A stretch of 64,000 nucleotides of DNA from CAINVV01 sp037137375 (lineage in GTDB: Bacteria; Bacteroidota; Bacteroidia; Bacteroidales; Prolixibacteraceae), in assembly GCA_037137375.1 (NCBI GenBank), contig JBAXKJ010000004.1, positions 144,729 to 208,728 of the forward strand, written 5' to 3'. Shown here in pieces: positions 25,506 to 35,086 of the stretch. Made by a program: the position numbers and the translations under genes. Position 1 is the first letter of the stretch. The number at the start of each line of letters is the position of its first letter. Below the pieces are notes generated by a model. The model was not told where the DNA came from and searched no databases. It saw nothing but the letters and a program-made list of their open reading frames with translations.

Positions 25506-26480
25506 TTAACCTTTGATATTCATCGCTCCGAGCATATTACCATAAACCTGATTTAGCGCTTCCAGATTCTTGTTCATCCGCTCGGTCAGTTGTCGGTATT
25601 TCTTTGCTTCTTCGAGCGTTTCATTCACCATCTGCTGCAGCCCGGCCTGATCAGTCACACTCTGAGAGGAGGATTCGCTGAGTTTCTTAACATTTTGAAG
25701 ATGGAGCTCATAGGATGAATTCAAGGAAGACATACTAGAATTGATCTTTGAAATCTCTTTTGAATAGGTCTTTGAGTTCTCGTTGATAGCAGAAATATCC
25801 TTATGCAAAGAATCAGTGAATTCTTTATAAGACACAGTGAGTTTTTCGCTCGTAGATGAAAGCTGACTATTTATTTTTCTGGTTGATTCCGAGAAATTTT
25901 CTGCTAACTCTTTTGAAGAGCCTGAGATTAGTTTAGAGGAATGCTCATAACTGTGAACCAAATCGCTAAGAGATTTTTCAACCGAAAGAGTAGCTTTGTT
26001 GTTAACCTCAGAGAAGGAGTTCATTGACTGAGAAGCATTACCCAGGTTCTTGACATACAGTTCAGTTGCGAGGGTAGCACTGGAAATTTCCGAGATGCCC
26101 TTGGCTGTATTGGTAAGATCCTGTAATCCTTTCTTTAATTTAGCCAGCATATCAGGAGTGATTTCTGCTTTCTCCAACATCTCATCCAGACCTTTTGTGG
26201 CTGGTTTAGCTTGAACTTCCAATCCTTCTTCGAATTCATATTCAGGATCCAATTGAGGATATACTTTTGACCAGTCCGGGGTTTCAACCATGGGTTCGAA
26301 TGCAGAAAGAAAGAATATCAAGGCTTCGCATGACATTCCTACCATAAGCATCTCACCTCCGCCGGTCCAATGCTCAAGTTTGAATAGTGCTCCCAATAGT
26401 ACGACAGAAGCGCCGATACTATAGAAGTAATTCATGGTAGATCTCCATTTTCGGGAGTGGGTCAATTCAGCAATTCCCAT
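25506..26480 (-). CDS. gldL: Type IX secretion motor protein GldL/PorL
   Basis: Partner of GldM in the proton-driven motor. Two transmembrane helices (about 17-35 and 44-61) are followed by a long cytoplasmic, Ser/Lys/Glu-rich helical region of about 250 residues. The second helix contains CEALIFFLSAFEPM; E52 and E62 align with the conserved glutamates of Flavobacterium GldL that are needed for motor function. The cytoplasmic tail is longer and more coiled-coil-like than in many GldL proteins. Standard gldK-L-M order. Confidence 0.95.
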   Translation of the reverse strand: MGIAELTHSRKWRSTMNYFYSIGASVVLLGALFKLEHWTGGGEMLMVGMSCEALIFFLSAFEPMVETPDWSKVYPQLDPEYEFEEGLEVQAKPATKGLDEMLEKAEITPDMLAKLKKGLQDLTNTAKGISEISSATLATELYVKNLGNASQSMNSFSEVNNKATLSVEKSLSDLVHSYEHSSKLISGSSKELAENFSESTRKINSQLSSTSEKLTVSYKEFTDSLHKDISAINENSKTYSKEISKINSSMSSLNSSYELHLQNVKKLSESSSQSVTDQAGLQQMVNETLEEAKKYRQLTERMNKNLEALNQVYGNMLGAMNIKG

Positions 26481-26506
26481 AATAAGTCTGTATTTTTTAT
26501 ATTTTG

Positions 26507-27853
26507 TTAATTATTATCACCGATAGAAGAACGGACACACCTGAAACCAACATATGATTTCGCAGTATCCTGATATTCGAAAGTGCGCGTTCCAACTTGA
26601 ATATAATACGCAATGTCTTTCCATGAACCCCCTCTGATTACTTTACGTTTCATCGTAGGTGGATCGTCAGATAATGCATTGTACTCAAAGTTTGGATTCA
26701 TATCATGCATGAAATTATAGGTAGACTCATCATAGGCTGTAATTGTCCATTCTGCAACATTACCGGCCATATCATACAAACCATAGCCATTAGGTTCATA
26801 AGTTGCGACCTTGACTGAAGCCTTACCTCCGTCATCGCTGTAATTTCCGCGCATCGGTTTAAAGTTGGCAAGAAAACATCCGGTCTTGGATCGGGTGTAA
26901 TACCCTCCCCATGGATACATTGAGTTATCCAGTCCACCTCTGGCTGCAAGTTCCCACTCGGCTTCTGAAGGCAGGCGATAGTCCTGGACAGAATAATCTC
27001 CCTTGCCCGACAAACTCTTGTTTTTGAATGATGTTCGCCACATACAGAAAGCCTTGGCTTGTTTCCAACTGACTCCGACAACAGGATATTCGTCAAATCC
27101 GGGATGTGAAAAATACATCTTTGCCCATGGTTCATTGAAAGAATAAGTGAAATCACGTATCCAAACTAACGTATCAGGGTAAATATTGACAGCTTCACTC
27201 ATGATAAAGCTCGAACGGTTTTGAATCGGAACAACTTTGCCTGTCAGATCTACAATACTTCCGGTATAGGCTTGCTTAGTATAATCGTAAGAGTTCTGGC
27301 GTCTTGCGGCCTGTTGTAGATCAACCCAATAATAATTGTAATTCAACTTCCGGACATCGATCTCTTTCCTGCCAAAGATTCTTTCCGCTTTATCATAATA
27401 TAATTGCTCAAGCTCGGCGGCATAATCAGCTTTTTTCCAATTGAGCTTGACATTATAGTCAAGAATTGGTGGATCGATGGGTTCTCCTCTTCTGGTAGTT
27501 GTAGGTTTGAATTCAGGAAATTTTTGCGATAAGAGTTCCCTGGCAACCGAATCGCGTACCCAATAGACAAATTGGCGGTACTCGTTATTGGTAATTTCAG
27601 TGTCGTCCATCCAAAAAGTGGCTAGATCGACCGTGCGTGTCGGGGTAATAGCCCCTGTAATATCCTGATCGGAAGGTCCCATATTGAAACTCCTTCCAGG
27701 TATCAGAACCATCCCTAGCGGTGAAGGTTCCAGGTACTTACCGCGCTTTTGAACTCCGGTCAGTTCGCCGTTCCCGCCGTTATGACAACCGGATAACAGC
27801 AACATGACCGAAAAGCTGCCATAAGCAAACAATCGTTTTATCGTTCGACTCAT
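26507..27853 (-). CDS. gldK: Type IX secretion lipoprotein GldK/PorK
   Basis: Outer-membrane-anchored lipoprotein that forms the periplasmic ring with GldN. The 448-residue protein has lipid site C23 (MLLLSGC) and a formylglycine-generating-enzyme-like (sulfatase-modifying) fold: FWMDDTEITNNEYRQF, PVVGVSWKQAKAFC, YRLPSEAEWELAARGG and a C-terminal VIRGGSWKD...VGFRCVR. In GldK this fold is structural, not enzymatic. It follows porP by 32 bp. Confidence 0.95.
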   Translation of the reverse strand: MSRTIKRLFAYGSFSVMLLLSGCHNGGNGELTGVQKRGKYLEPSPLGMVLIPGRSFNMGPSDQDITGAITPTRTVDLATFWMDDTEITNNEYRQFVYWVRDSVARELLSQKFPEFKPTTTRRGEPIDPPILDYNVKLNWKKADYAAELEQLYYDKAERIFGRKEIDVRKLNYNYYWVDLQQAARRQNSYDYTKQAYTGSIVDLTGKVVPIQNRSSFIMSEAVNIYPDTLVWIRDFTYSFNEPWAKMYFSHPGFDEYPVVGVSWKQAKAFCMWRTSFKNKSLSGKGDYSVQDYRLPSEAEWELAARGGLDNSMYPWGGYYTRSKTGCFLANFKPMRGNYSDDGGKASVKVATYEPNGYGLYDMAGNVAEWTITAYDESTYNFMHDMNPNFEYNALSDDPPTMKRKVIRGGSWKDIAYYIQVGTRTFEYQDTAKSYVGFRCVRSSIGDNN

Positions 27854-27885
27854 ATCTTGTGAACCACTATATATTTATTCCAAAG

Positions 27886-28827
27886 TTACAAAAACCTCAC
27901 ACTTTTGGTTTTTTGACCTCGATTTTTATTTAAAATAACAGAGTAAGATACAAAAAGTTCGTGAGAACCAGAATTATAACGAGATAAAACAGAGGTATTC
28001 AGATCATAAGAATAGCCAATTTTCAACCCGTTTTGCATCTCAAACCCTAAAAAAACAACCATCGCATCCTGGTTGCGGTATCCAATTCCGCCCCAGAACC
28101 TTTTATTATATTGAACAATAAGATCCAAATCAACTTGTGATGTTGAACCATCAGATTTAAAAAAGAACGAAGGTTGCACAACGAAACGATCGTCATCCGG
28201 TTCGAGGTTGTACCCACCCGTGAAGTAATAATGCCTTCGAAGGGAATAGTGACCCGACTCCTCGAATGAAAACGAAGGCTGGGTAAGATGCAGGGAAGAA
28301 AATGCCAGATAATATTTCTTGTGCCTGTAGAATACCCCCGCCCCAAAATCCGTAAGAACGCCATTAACCTCTTGTTTGGGCAACGATGGATCCGAACCGT
28401 CAACCAAGTCCCCGCCTTGTGATTCTGACCAGCCAGGACGAAGATTCTTATTCATCATGCCAACTGAACCACCACAACCCAATAGCCCCTGCCCGAGTTG
28501 AAATCGGTAGGAGTAGGACAATGCAAAAGAGACATTGTTCTCATAACCAATTGCATCCTTAACTACCGTGAAACCTAATCCATCGGTATTTCCAATTAAC
28601 TTGAAGGACGCGTCAACCTGAAAAGCAGATGTCACAGGCGCCCCCGGGAATCCAACCCATTGCTGTCTGTTCAACAGTGAAAGATTGACCAACCCAGTAT
28701 TTCCGGCATATCCCGGATTAATCATCAAATGATTGAACATATGCTGACTAACCTGCGGATCCTGTTGTGCACTCGCAGCGAAAGTACATATATTTAACAA
28801 AATCCACAAAAGTCTGTTAAATTTCAT
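27886..28827 (-). CDS. porP: PorP/SprF family type IX secretion outer-membrane protein
   Basis: A beta-barrel protein that links the secretion ring to the outer membrane or surface. From the ATG at 28827 it has a clear signal peptide (MKFNRLLWILLNICTFAASA) followed by QQDPQVSQHMFNHLMINPGYAG, the family signature. An earlier in-frame start at 28863 would overlap the upstream gene and bury the signal. The rest is made of barrel strands and ends in a strand with FVSYSV. It is placed directly upstream of gldK, as in many Bacteroidota. Confidence 0.92.
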   Translation of the reverse strand: MKFNRLLWILLNICTFAASAQQDPQVSQHMFNHLMINPGYAGNTGLVNLSLLNRQQWVGFPGAPVTSAFQVDASFKLIGNTDGLGFTVVKDAIGYENNVSFALSYSYRFQLGQGLLGCGGSVGMMNKNLRPGWSESQGGDLVDGSDPSLPKQEVNGVLTDFGAGVFYRHKKYYLAFSSLHLTQPSFSFEESGHYSLRRHYYFTGGYNLEPDDDRFVVQPSFFFKSDGSTSQVDLDLIVQYNKRFWGGIGYRNQDAMVVFLGFEMQNGLKIGYSYDLNTSVLSRYNSGSHELFVSYSVILNKNRGQKTKSVRFL

Positions 28828-28832
28828 GCTCT

Positions 28833-29960
28833 TTAGTAACTTTTGTTGAATGATGCCCACCATCTGTCTGGGATTTCATTCTTGCAGGCCCTGCGGTAAT
28901 CTTTTTTTGAGCAGGGTATTCTTAGAGGGAAGCTGTCACAATCGGCTGAAGGAACCTCCATCCACCATCGCTTCGAAACAGGATGTTTGAGAAAAGTTAC
29001 AGGATCCGGGATTCCTTCAATTTGAACAATAAAGTGCATAAAATCAATTGCCTCATCCTGAGGTATATCATCAGATTTTTTTGATTTCCCATTTAGGAAA
29101 TACCAGCCAATCTGAGCTGCCATCATGGCACCGCTGCGGCTCGGATCCAAATCCGGATTGTAGCCGAAAAGAGAAAACCAGCACGGTTTCGTGGAGATGC
29201 CTGCATACCAGGAAAGCTGGCAGGCTTCTTCACCTGTTAACCCGTTCGGAGAATTTCTGATCTGACCCGGCGCCTCACATAATTTCAAGGCCCCAAAATC
29301 AAAGCTCACAAGATCCGTTTCCCGAAGATAAGGTTCCATCTCTTCAATTTCGCTTCGCAATTCACCAAGGGTAAAAAGAGATCCGTTAAACTCTTCAGTG
29401 AATGTTTCTTTGCTGTCAGGGGATACAAAGAATGACTGTACCGCCATCATGTTAACAATAGTTTCCGTGGAGAGATTATTGAGGAAAATATCATCACTGA
29501 CTCGTAATTCCTCTGCAAGACTGTCAATACGGTCATCAATTACTGTCAGTACTGAATCGCTTTTGTTGAGCCCAGCTATCAAAGGAACCGTATAACTTTG
29601 ATTACCTCCTAAAAATAATAGTGGAATACCCATAGAAGCTATCTCTTCAGAAAGAAGACGGACGGCCGCGATTGTGTCCGCAATATCCTTACCTGTCCTT
29701 ACATCTCCTAAATCAACAATGCGAAAAGAGTCTGAGAGTCCCTTGAGCTGGTAAAGTTGCTCTCTGATTGCGGCTGGAGAATTGGCAAAACCAGTGGAAG
29801 TTGCAATACGGTCGTCATTTATTCCAAGAATCACTGCATCAGGCAGATAGGAATCATTCCAAACTGTACGGATGAGTTTGCTTCCCAGGCGGTCCTGATC
29901 TCCGGAGAAATTTTTGACAACCGATAAAGATTTGGCCGGAATAATGAGTTCCTTAAACAT
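28833..29960 (-). CDS. Arginase/formiminoglutamase-fold protein lacking metal ligands
   Basis: A 375-residue protein of the ureohydrolase fold. The three metal motifs are recognisable but changed: GGDHS is GGNQS (118-122), DAHxD is DDRID (142-146) and SxDxD is SFDFG (219-223), so both histidines and one key aspartate are gone. It should not bind the Mn pair and is probably not a hydrolase. The gene is packed between topA (4 bp) and porP (5 bp) in the type IX secretion operon. I recall similar neighbours in other Bacteroidota, which suggests a conserved non-enzymatic role, but that link is inferred. Confidence 0.8.
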   Translation of the reverse strand: MFKELIIPAKSLSVVKNFSGDQDRLGSKLIRTVWNDSYLPDAVILGINDDRIATSTGFANSPAAIREQLYQLKGLSDSFRIVDLGDVRTGKDIADTIAAVRLLSEEIASMGIPLLFLGGNQSYTVPLIAGLNKSDSVLTVIDDRIDSLAEELRVSDDIFLNNLSTETIVNMMAVQSFFVSPDSKETFTEEFNGSLFTLGELRSEIEEMEPYLRETDLVSFDFGALKLCEAPGQIRNSPNGLTGEEACQLSWYAGISTKPCWFSLFGYNPDLDPSRSGAMMAAQIGWYFLNGKSKKSDDIPQDEAIDFMHFIVQIEGIPDPVTFLKHPVSKRWWMEVPSADCDSFPLRIPCSKKDYRRACKNEIPDRWWASFNKSY

Positions 29961-29964
29961 AGGT

Positions 29965-32292
29965 CTATGTTTTCTTCTGTTTTGGTTTTTTCAATTCAGC
30001 ATCAATAACCTCTTTGCAAGTCAGATAAGTCAGCTGTTCCGGGTTAATACCCTTATTCAGCTTGAAATTCTGCTTTTTATAAGCGATGTATGGGCCCCAA
30101 CGTCCTTGTAACACCCTGATTTCCGGATCTTCAGGAAAGGTCTTTAAAAGTGAATTAGAAACCTTTTCCCGTTTCTCCAGGATAAGTTCAATGGCCCTGG
30201 ACAAGGGAATGGTGTAAGGATCATCGACACCTTTTTTTAAAGATACAAAATTTGAATCATGTTTGACATAAGGTCCAAATTTACCTATTCCAACGATCAC
30301 TTTCTTCTCCTCAAAATCTCCGACTTCCCTGGGCAGGTCAAAAAGTCGTAAAGCCTGTTCAAGTGTGATAGTCTCAATACTCTGGCCTTGTTGTAAACTT
30401 GCAAATACCGGCTTTTCACTGCCGTCTTCAGAAGTTTCACCGATCTGAATAAAGGGTCCAAACCTTCCGATTTTGGCTGATACAGCCTTGCCAGATGCAG
30501 GATCTATACCTAGAGGCCTCTCCCCTCGTGCCCTTTCAGAATTGGCAAGGGCATCTTCTATCAGTCGATGGAACGGAACATAAAATTCATCGATCATTTC
30601 CTGCCAGACAATATTTCCTTCTGCAATTTCGTCAAATTGTTTTTCAACGGAAGCTGTGAAGTTAAAATCCACAATTGGCTCAAAATGTTTCGTCAGGAAA
30701 TCGTTGACAACCAATCCGATATCTGTTGGAAAGAGTTTTGCTTTCTCCGTACCTATTGTTTCTGATTTTTCTTCACGCTTAATATTCCCCGATTTCAACA
30801 GCATCTGAACATACTGTCTCTCGGTTCCCTGACGATCTTCCTTAACCACATAATCTCTCTGTTGAATGGTGGTAATTGTTGGTGCATAGGTCGATGGACG
30901 GCCAATACCCAGTTCTTCCAGTTTTTTTACCAGGCTTGCCTCTGTATAGCGAGGTGGCTTCTGGGTAAAGCGTTGTTGAGCCAAAATGGATTCAAATTCA
31001 AGTTTTTGGTGAACCTTCAACGGTGGAAGTAATCCTTTTTCTTCATCTGTGAGGTTCTCCTCATCACTCGATTCGAGGTAAACACCAAGAAAACCTTCAA
31101 ATTTTAGTACCTCCCCGGTAGCAAGAAACCTTTCAGTAGCCGAAGAGATATTGATCGTTACATTGGTGCGTTCGATCTCAGCATCAGCCATTTGTGAGGC
31201 TAGCGTACGTTTCCAGATCAGGCTGTATAATTTTTGCTCTTGTGAAGTCCCCTCAATCTCCTCCTGGAAAAAATCGGTTGGACGAATGGCTTCGTGAGCC
31301 TCCTGAGCACCTTTGGAATTAGTCTTGTAATGACGGATCTTTACATATTTATCTCCATACGTCTCCAAAATTTTCTTCTTTGCACCATTCAGTGCAGTCT
31401 GCGAAAGATTCACTGAATCGGTACGCATATAAGTAATTCTTCCTGATTCATAGAGTCTTTGAGCGACCGACATCGTCAGGGATACCGGGAAACCCATCTT
31501 TCTGCTGGCTTCCTGTTGAAGGGTAGAGGTTGTAAATGGAGGAGCCGGCGATTTCTTTGCCGGTTTGGTCACGATATCGCCGATCACAAATTCCGCTTTG
31601 CTGCACTTTTGAAGAAATAGTTTTGCATCTTCTTCATTCGCAAATCTCTCGGAACACTCTGCTTTAAGGATCGTGTTTTTACCGGACTTCTCGGGCACGA
31701 TAAAAAGTGCGTTGACCCTGAAAAATGGAACCGTATCGGTATTGGTGATCTCACGCTCTCGTTCAACAATTAGTCTTACAGCAACCGATTGCACCCTGCC
31801 AGCCGAAAGAGATGGCTTAACCTTCTTCCAAAGAACGGGAGAAATCTCAAATCCAACCAGCCGGTCCAGGATGCGTCGCGCCTGCTGTGCATCAACCAAG
31901 GCCTTGTTCAGCCGACGTGGATGTTCGATGGCATGCTGGATTGCATCCTTTGTGATTTCGTGAAAAACAATGCGTTTCGTAGTCTTTGGATCAAGTTTTA
32001 ATACTTCCATCAGGTGCCAGGCAATGGCTTCTCCTTCGCGGTCCTCATCCGAAGCGATCCAAACGGTTTTTGCAGTCTTGGCGATCTTCTTCAGATCCGC
32101 AACTACCTTTTTCTTGTCCTCCGAGATGATGTAATTTGGTTCGTAGCGGTTATTAAGGTCAACGCCAAAATCCTTCTTTTCCAGATCACGAATGTGTCCG
32201 AAACTGGATTTGACCAGATAATCTTTGCCTAAAAATTTTTCTATAGTTTTTGCCTTGGCAGGAGACTCGACAATGACCAGATTTTCTTCCAT
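29965..32292 (-). CDS. topA: DNA topoisomerase I
   Basis: Type IA topoisomerase that relaxes negative supercoils. The 775-residue protein begins with the Toprim domain (VESPAKAKTIEKFLG, DEDREGEAIAWHL), has the active-site Tyr in GRITYMRTDS, and the type IA signatures FTTSTLQQEASRKMGF and LGIGRPSTYAPTI. The C-terminus carries three Toprim-associated repeats (GRFGPFIQIG, GKFGPYVKHD, GRWGPYIAYK) instead of zinc fingers, usual in this phylum. It is the first gene of the tightly spaced unit that continues into the secretion genes. Confidence 0.96.
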   Translation of the reverse strand: MEENLVIVESPAKAKTIEKFLGKDYLVKSSFGHIRDLEKKDFGVDLNNRYEPNYIISEDKKKVVADLKKIAKTAKTVWIASDEDREGEAIAWHLMEVLKLDPKTTKRIVFHEITKDAIQHAIEHPRRLNKALVDAQQARRILDRLVGFEISPVLWKKVKPSLSAGRVQSVAVRLIVEREREITNTDTVPFFRVNALFIVPEKSGKNTILKAECSERFANEEDAKLFLQKCSKAEFVIGDIVTKPAKKSPAPPFTTSTLQQEASRKMGFPVSLTMSVAQRLYESGRITYMRTDSVNLSQTALNGAKKKILETYGDKYVKIRHYKTNSKGAQEAHEAIRPTDFFQEEIEGTSQEQKLYSLIWKRTLASQMADAEIERTNVTINISSATERFLATGEVLKFEGFLGVYLESSDEENLTDEEKGLLPPLKVHQKLEFESILAQQRFTQKPPRYTEASLVKKLEELGIGRPSTYAPTITTIQQRDYVVKEDRQGTERQYVQMLLKSGNIKREEKSETIGTEKAKLFPTDIGLVVNDFLTKHFEPIVDFNFTASVEKQFDEIAEGNIVWQEMIDEFYVPFHRLIEDALANSERARGERPLGIDPASGKAVSAKIGRFGPFIQIGETSEDGSEKPVFASLQQGQSIETITLEQALRLFDLPREVGDFEEKKVIVGIGKFGPYVKHDSNFVSLKKGVDDPYTIPLSRAIELILEKREKVSNSLLKTFPEDPEIRVLQGRWGPYIAYKKQNFKLNKGINPEQLTYLTCKEVIDAELKKPKQKKT

Positions 32293-32496
32293 AATAACAG
32301 CTAAGTGACCGGTGACTTTTTAAAAAACTTTGCAAATTAACGAAAATCAAAACCTAACTTGCAAGTTTTTAATGCATTTAATATTCAGATTTGTTTCAGA
32401 CCTGCTCATTTTCCTTTTATTCCCTGAAGGATATTCAGGTCATGAAGCCCTCATATAATACAAGTTAACGCATTATTTTGCCAGAACAAAATGAAT

Positions 32497-34884
32497 TTAA
32501 AATTCGATCATAATTCCTATCGTAGGAAGGACAGTTCCAGAGACAGAGGCAATTGTTTTCAATAAATACTTCGAAGGATCTTTAGGATCGATAAGCGGAA
32601 GACCCTGCGCATCTGATTGCTGAATAAGACTTGGAGGAAGTGGTGCCTTGAAATTATAGGCATTCTGGACGTCCATATAGAGCATCAGCGACCATTTCCT
32701 GTAATAGTATGCCTTATCTACCCGTAAATCCAATTGATGAAAAGCACTTAGCCTTTCCTTGTTAAACCTGGAATAATCCAGATAGCCTCTGCCCTGTGCA
32801 TCCCAGGCAGTTTTTACCGACGACTTATTGATGTCCCAGGGCGTATATGGGGATCCTCCAATATACCTCCATTTAAATCCAAAATCCCAATTTTTCTTAA
32901 AGGAACGGGTGGCTGTAATCGTCAGCAGATGGCGATTATCCCAGGAGGAGGGAACATAATTACCGTTGATATCTGTAAACTCACTTCTGACAAATGTATA
33001 GGTCATGACACCCTTGAATCCTAGTAGCTCCTTATATCTTGATAAAAACTCGACCCCATAGGCACGGCCTTTACCGTCTGATCTGATCTCTTCATCGCCG
33101 ACAACCCCAAAGTCGGCACCCTTGCTTGCCAGGGAAACAGAATCCCTGACAGAGAAAGGATAATGGTTATAACCCTTGTAGAAACCCTCCATTGATAATT
33201 GCGTGGTGGAATTCGGTCTGAAATCAATTCCTGCTACAAAATGGTCTGCACCGATCATCCGGACCCCATTCTCCTTGTTGACCAGAATTCCAGAATTATT
33301 CCGGTATCCAAGCGTTGTATAAGCTGGCAATTGATAATATCTTCCAGTATTAAAGTTGAGGGAAGTTCTCCCACCTATTTTATAACTGGCAGAGAAGCGC
33401 GGTGACAGGTTCCCGAAAGGGTTCGACATAAGAGAAGAATAACTGTTACCATCGCCTCTTATCCCAAAGGAAAGCTGCAGTCGCTGGTCGATAAAATCCT
33501 TGGTAAGCTGTCCAAAGAAACCATATTTCATAAAATCGAGGCTAGAAAGATAGTTCAGAGACTGGACTTTATTGGCAAGAAAAATTTTCTGAAAGGTATT
33601 ATTGTAATATTGAGAATATTGCAAATCAGCACCATAGACTAATTTATATTTCGTTTTAGATAAATAGAAGTGTTCAAACCTGAATTTTGTCTCACTTTCT
33701 CGTGAATCATAATTGAGAATCAGATTGTCCGGATTCGTCAAGTTGTCGTGGTATTTTACCTGACCATTGTTGAGCGTGTTGTGACTCATTACATAAGTAT
33801 TGTATCCCGAAGCGTTATAGTGCTTGAGTACAAGTCCAAGCGTGTAGTTCCACTGTTTATTTTCGGGGAGATAACTCAGAATATATCGCTGCTCTTCCGT
33901 TTCGTTGGCCTTGAGGTTCAGTTTTGAATTGTCGAGGGCCCCGAGTCCGATGAAGGAAAGTTCAGTCTTGTCGTTAATTTTAGTCTTGATCTTGAACTGA
34001 AAGTCGTTGTATGTGGGTAAGAAAGGCAATCCAATGGCACTGAAAAGAAATTGCAGATAGGATCTTCTGATGGAAGCCAGATAGGTCGTTTTAGACGAAA
34101 GTGGTCCTTCGGAGGAGAGGGCCAGATCGGAGGCACCTACGGTCGCCCTGAATTTTGCCTTTTCTGCGTTGGCATTCTTTTGGGTAAATTCCAGCACTGA
34201 ACTCATGGTGTTGCCATACGTAGCCGGGAATGCCCCGGAATAAAAATTCACCTCCCTGACGAAATCAACATTGATGATCCCAACGGGTCCGCCGGATGCT
34301 CCTTGTGTAGCAAAGTGATTGAGGTTCGGGATTTCAACTCCGTCGAGGTAGAATTTGTTTTCACTCGGTCCACCTCCACGCACGATCACATCATTTCTGA
34401 AAGATGCGGCAGACGAGACCCCCGGGAACGACTGGATCACCTTGGTTATATCCCGGTTACCTCCGGGGTTCTTTTCTATTTCATCGATTCCGATGGTTCT
34501 AAGTGAAGTCGGACTCTCAGCCCTTTTAGGGAAGAAAGAGGGACGGACGGTCACCTCTTCCAGCCGGATTTCCTCTTCATCCATTGGGATATTGATCGTG
34601 GCACCTGTTGCTTTTGTGACCCGGAAAGCCTCCGAGATGTAGGTCTTGAATCCAATGGCTGAAACTTTTAGCTGGAAAAAGCCTGGTTCTACCTGCTTAA
34701 GGATAAAATTGCCGGATACATCACTGTTGGTGCCCGTTGTCGTATTTTGAATCACGATGGTGGCAAACTCGACAGGCTCATTATTTTTGGCATTGAAGAC
34801 TCTTCCTTTTATTGTACCTGAGGGCTGCTGGGCACTAACAGAAAAGTAGATAAGAACAAAAAAAACTATTATTATATTTTTCAT
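32497..34884 (-). CDS. TonB-dependent receptor with carboxypeptidase-like N-terminal domain
   Basis: Outer-membrane importer of about 795 residues. From the ATG at 34884 there is a signal peptide (about 1-18, ending SVSA-QQ), then a CarboxypepD-like beta-sandwich (GTIKGRVFNAKNNEPVEFA, about 22-100), a plug domain (FPGVSSAASFRNDVIVRGGGPSENKFYLDG) and a 22-strand-type barrel ending in GIMIEF. A start four codons earlier at 34896 is possible. There is no SusD partner, so it is not a polysaccharide-locus pair; the substrate is unknown. The promoter was not found. It is divergent from sdhCAB. Confidence 0.92.
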   Translation of the reverse strand: MKNIIIVFFVLIYFSVSAQQPSGTIKGRVFNAKNNEPVEFATIVIQNTTTGTNSDVSGNFILKQVEPGFFQLKVSAIGFKTYISEAFRVTKATGATINIPMDEEEIRLEEVTVRPSFFPKRAESPTSLRTIGIDEIEKNPGGNRDITKVIQSFPGVSSAASFRNDVIVRGGGPSENKFYLDGVEIPNLNHFATQGASGGPVGIINVDFVREVNFYSGAFPATYGNTMSSVLEFTQKNANAEKAKFRATVGASDLALSSEGPLSSKTTYLASIRRSYLQFLFSAIGLPFLPTYNDFQFKIKTKINDKTELSFIGLGALDNSKLNLKANETEEQRYILSYLPENKQWNYTLGLVLKHYNASGYNTYVMSHNTLNNGQVKYHDNLTNPDNLILNYDSRESETKFRFEHFYLSKTKYKLVYGADLQYSQYYNNTFQKIFLANKVQSLNYLSSLDFMKYGFFGQLTKDFIDQRLQLSFGIRGDGNSYSSLMSNPFGNLSPRFSASYKIGGRTSLNFNTGRYYQLPAYTTLGYRNNSGILVNKENGVRMIGADHFVAGIDFRPNSTTQLSMEGFYKGYNHYPFSVRDSVSLASKGADFGVVGDEEIRSDGKGRAYGVEFLSRYKELLGFKGVMTYTFVRSEFTDINGNYVPSSWDNRHLLTITATRSFKKNWDFGFKWRYIGGSPYTPWDINKSSVKTAWDAQGRGYLDYSRFNKERLSAFHQLDLRVDKAYYYRKWSLMLYMDVQNAYNFKAPLPPSLIQQSDAQGLPLIDPKDPSKYLLKTIASVSGTVLPTIGIMIEF

Positions 34885-35003
34885 GGTTATGATCATTTTG
34901 TATCCGACTTAACGAGGAAACCTTTATTTAGTTAACAATATGGAACAGAAAAAATTCGGGAATAAATAGAAAGAATATAAATTATATCTTTATACTCTGT
35001 CAA

Positions 35004-35035
35004 TTTGTTTAGCAACCAGCCATCTTCTATTTTTG
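35004..35035 (+). promoter_or_regulatory. Promoter of sdhCAB
   Basis: TTTG (35004-35007), a 20-bp spacer and TATTTTTG (35028-35035) make a perfect match to the Bacteroidetes sigma-70 promoter (TTTG-N19-21-TAnnTTTG). The leader to the ATG at 35087 would be about 45 nt. Confidence 0.85.
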
Positions 35036-35086
35036 AAAAGATATTAACATAGGAGCATTCTTCAATATAAATTAATACACGTTTTT

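Noticed and set aside
26507..27853. Sulfatase-modifying (formylglycine-generating) enzyme
   Set aside because: The fold matches, but the lipoprotein signal and the gldL-M-N neighbours identify GldK, in which the fold is structural.
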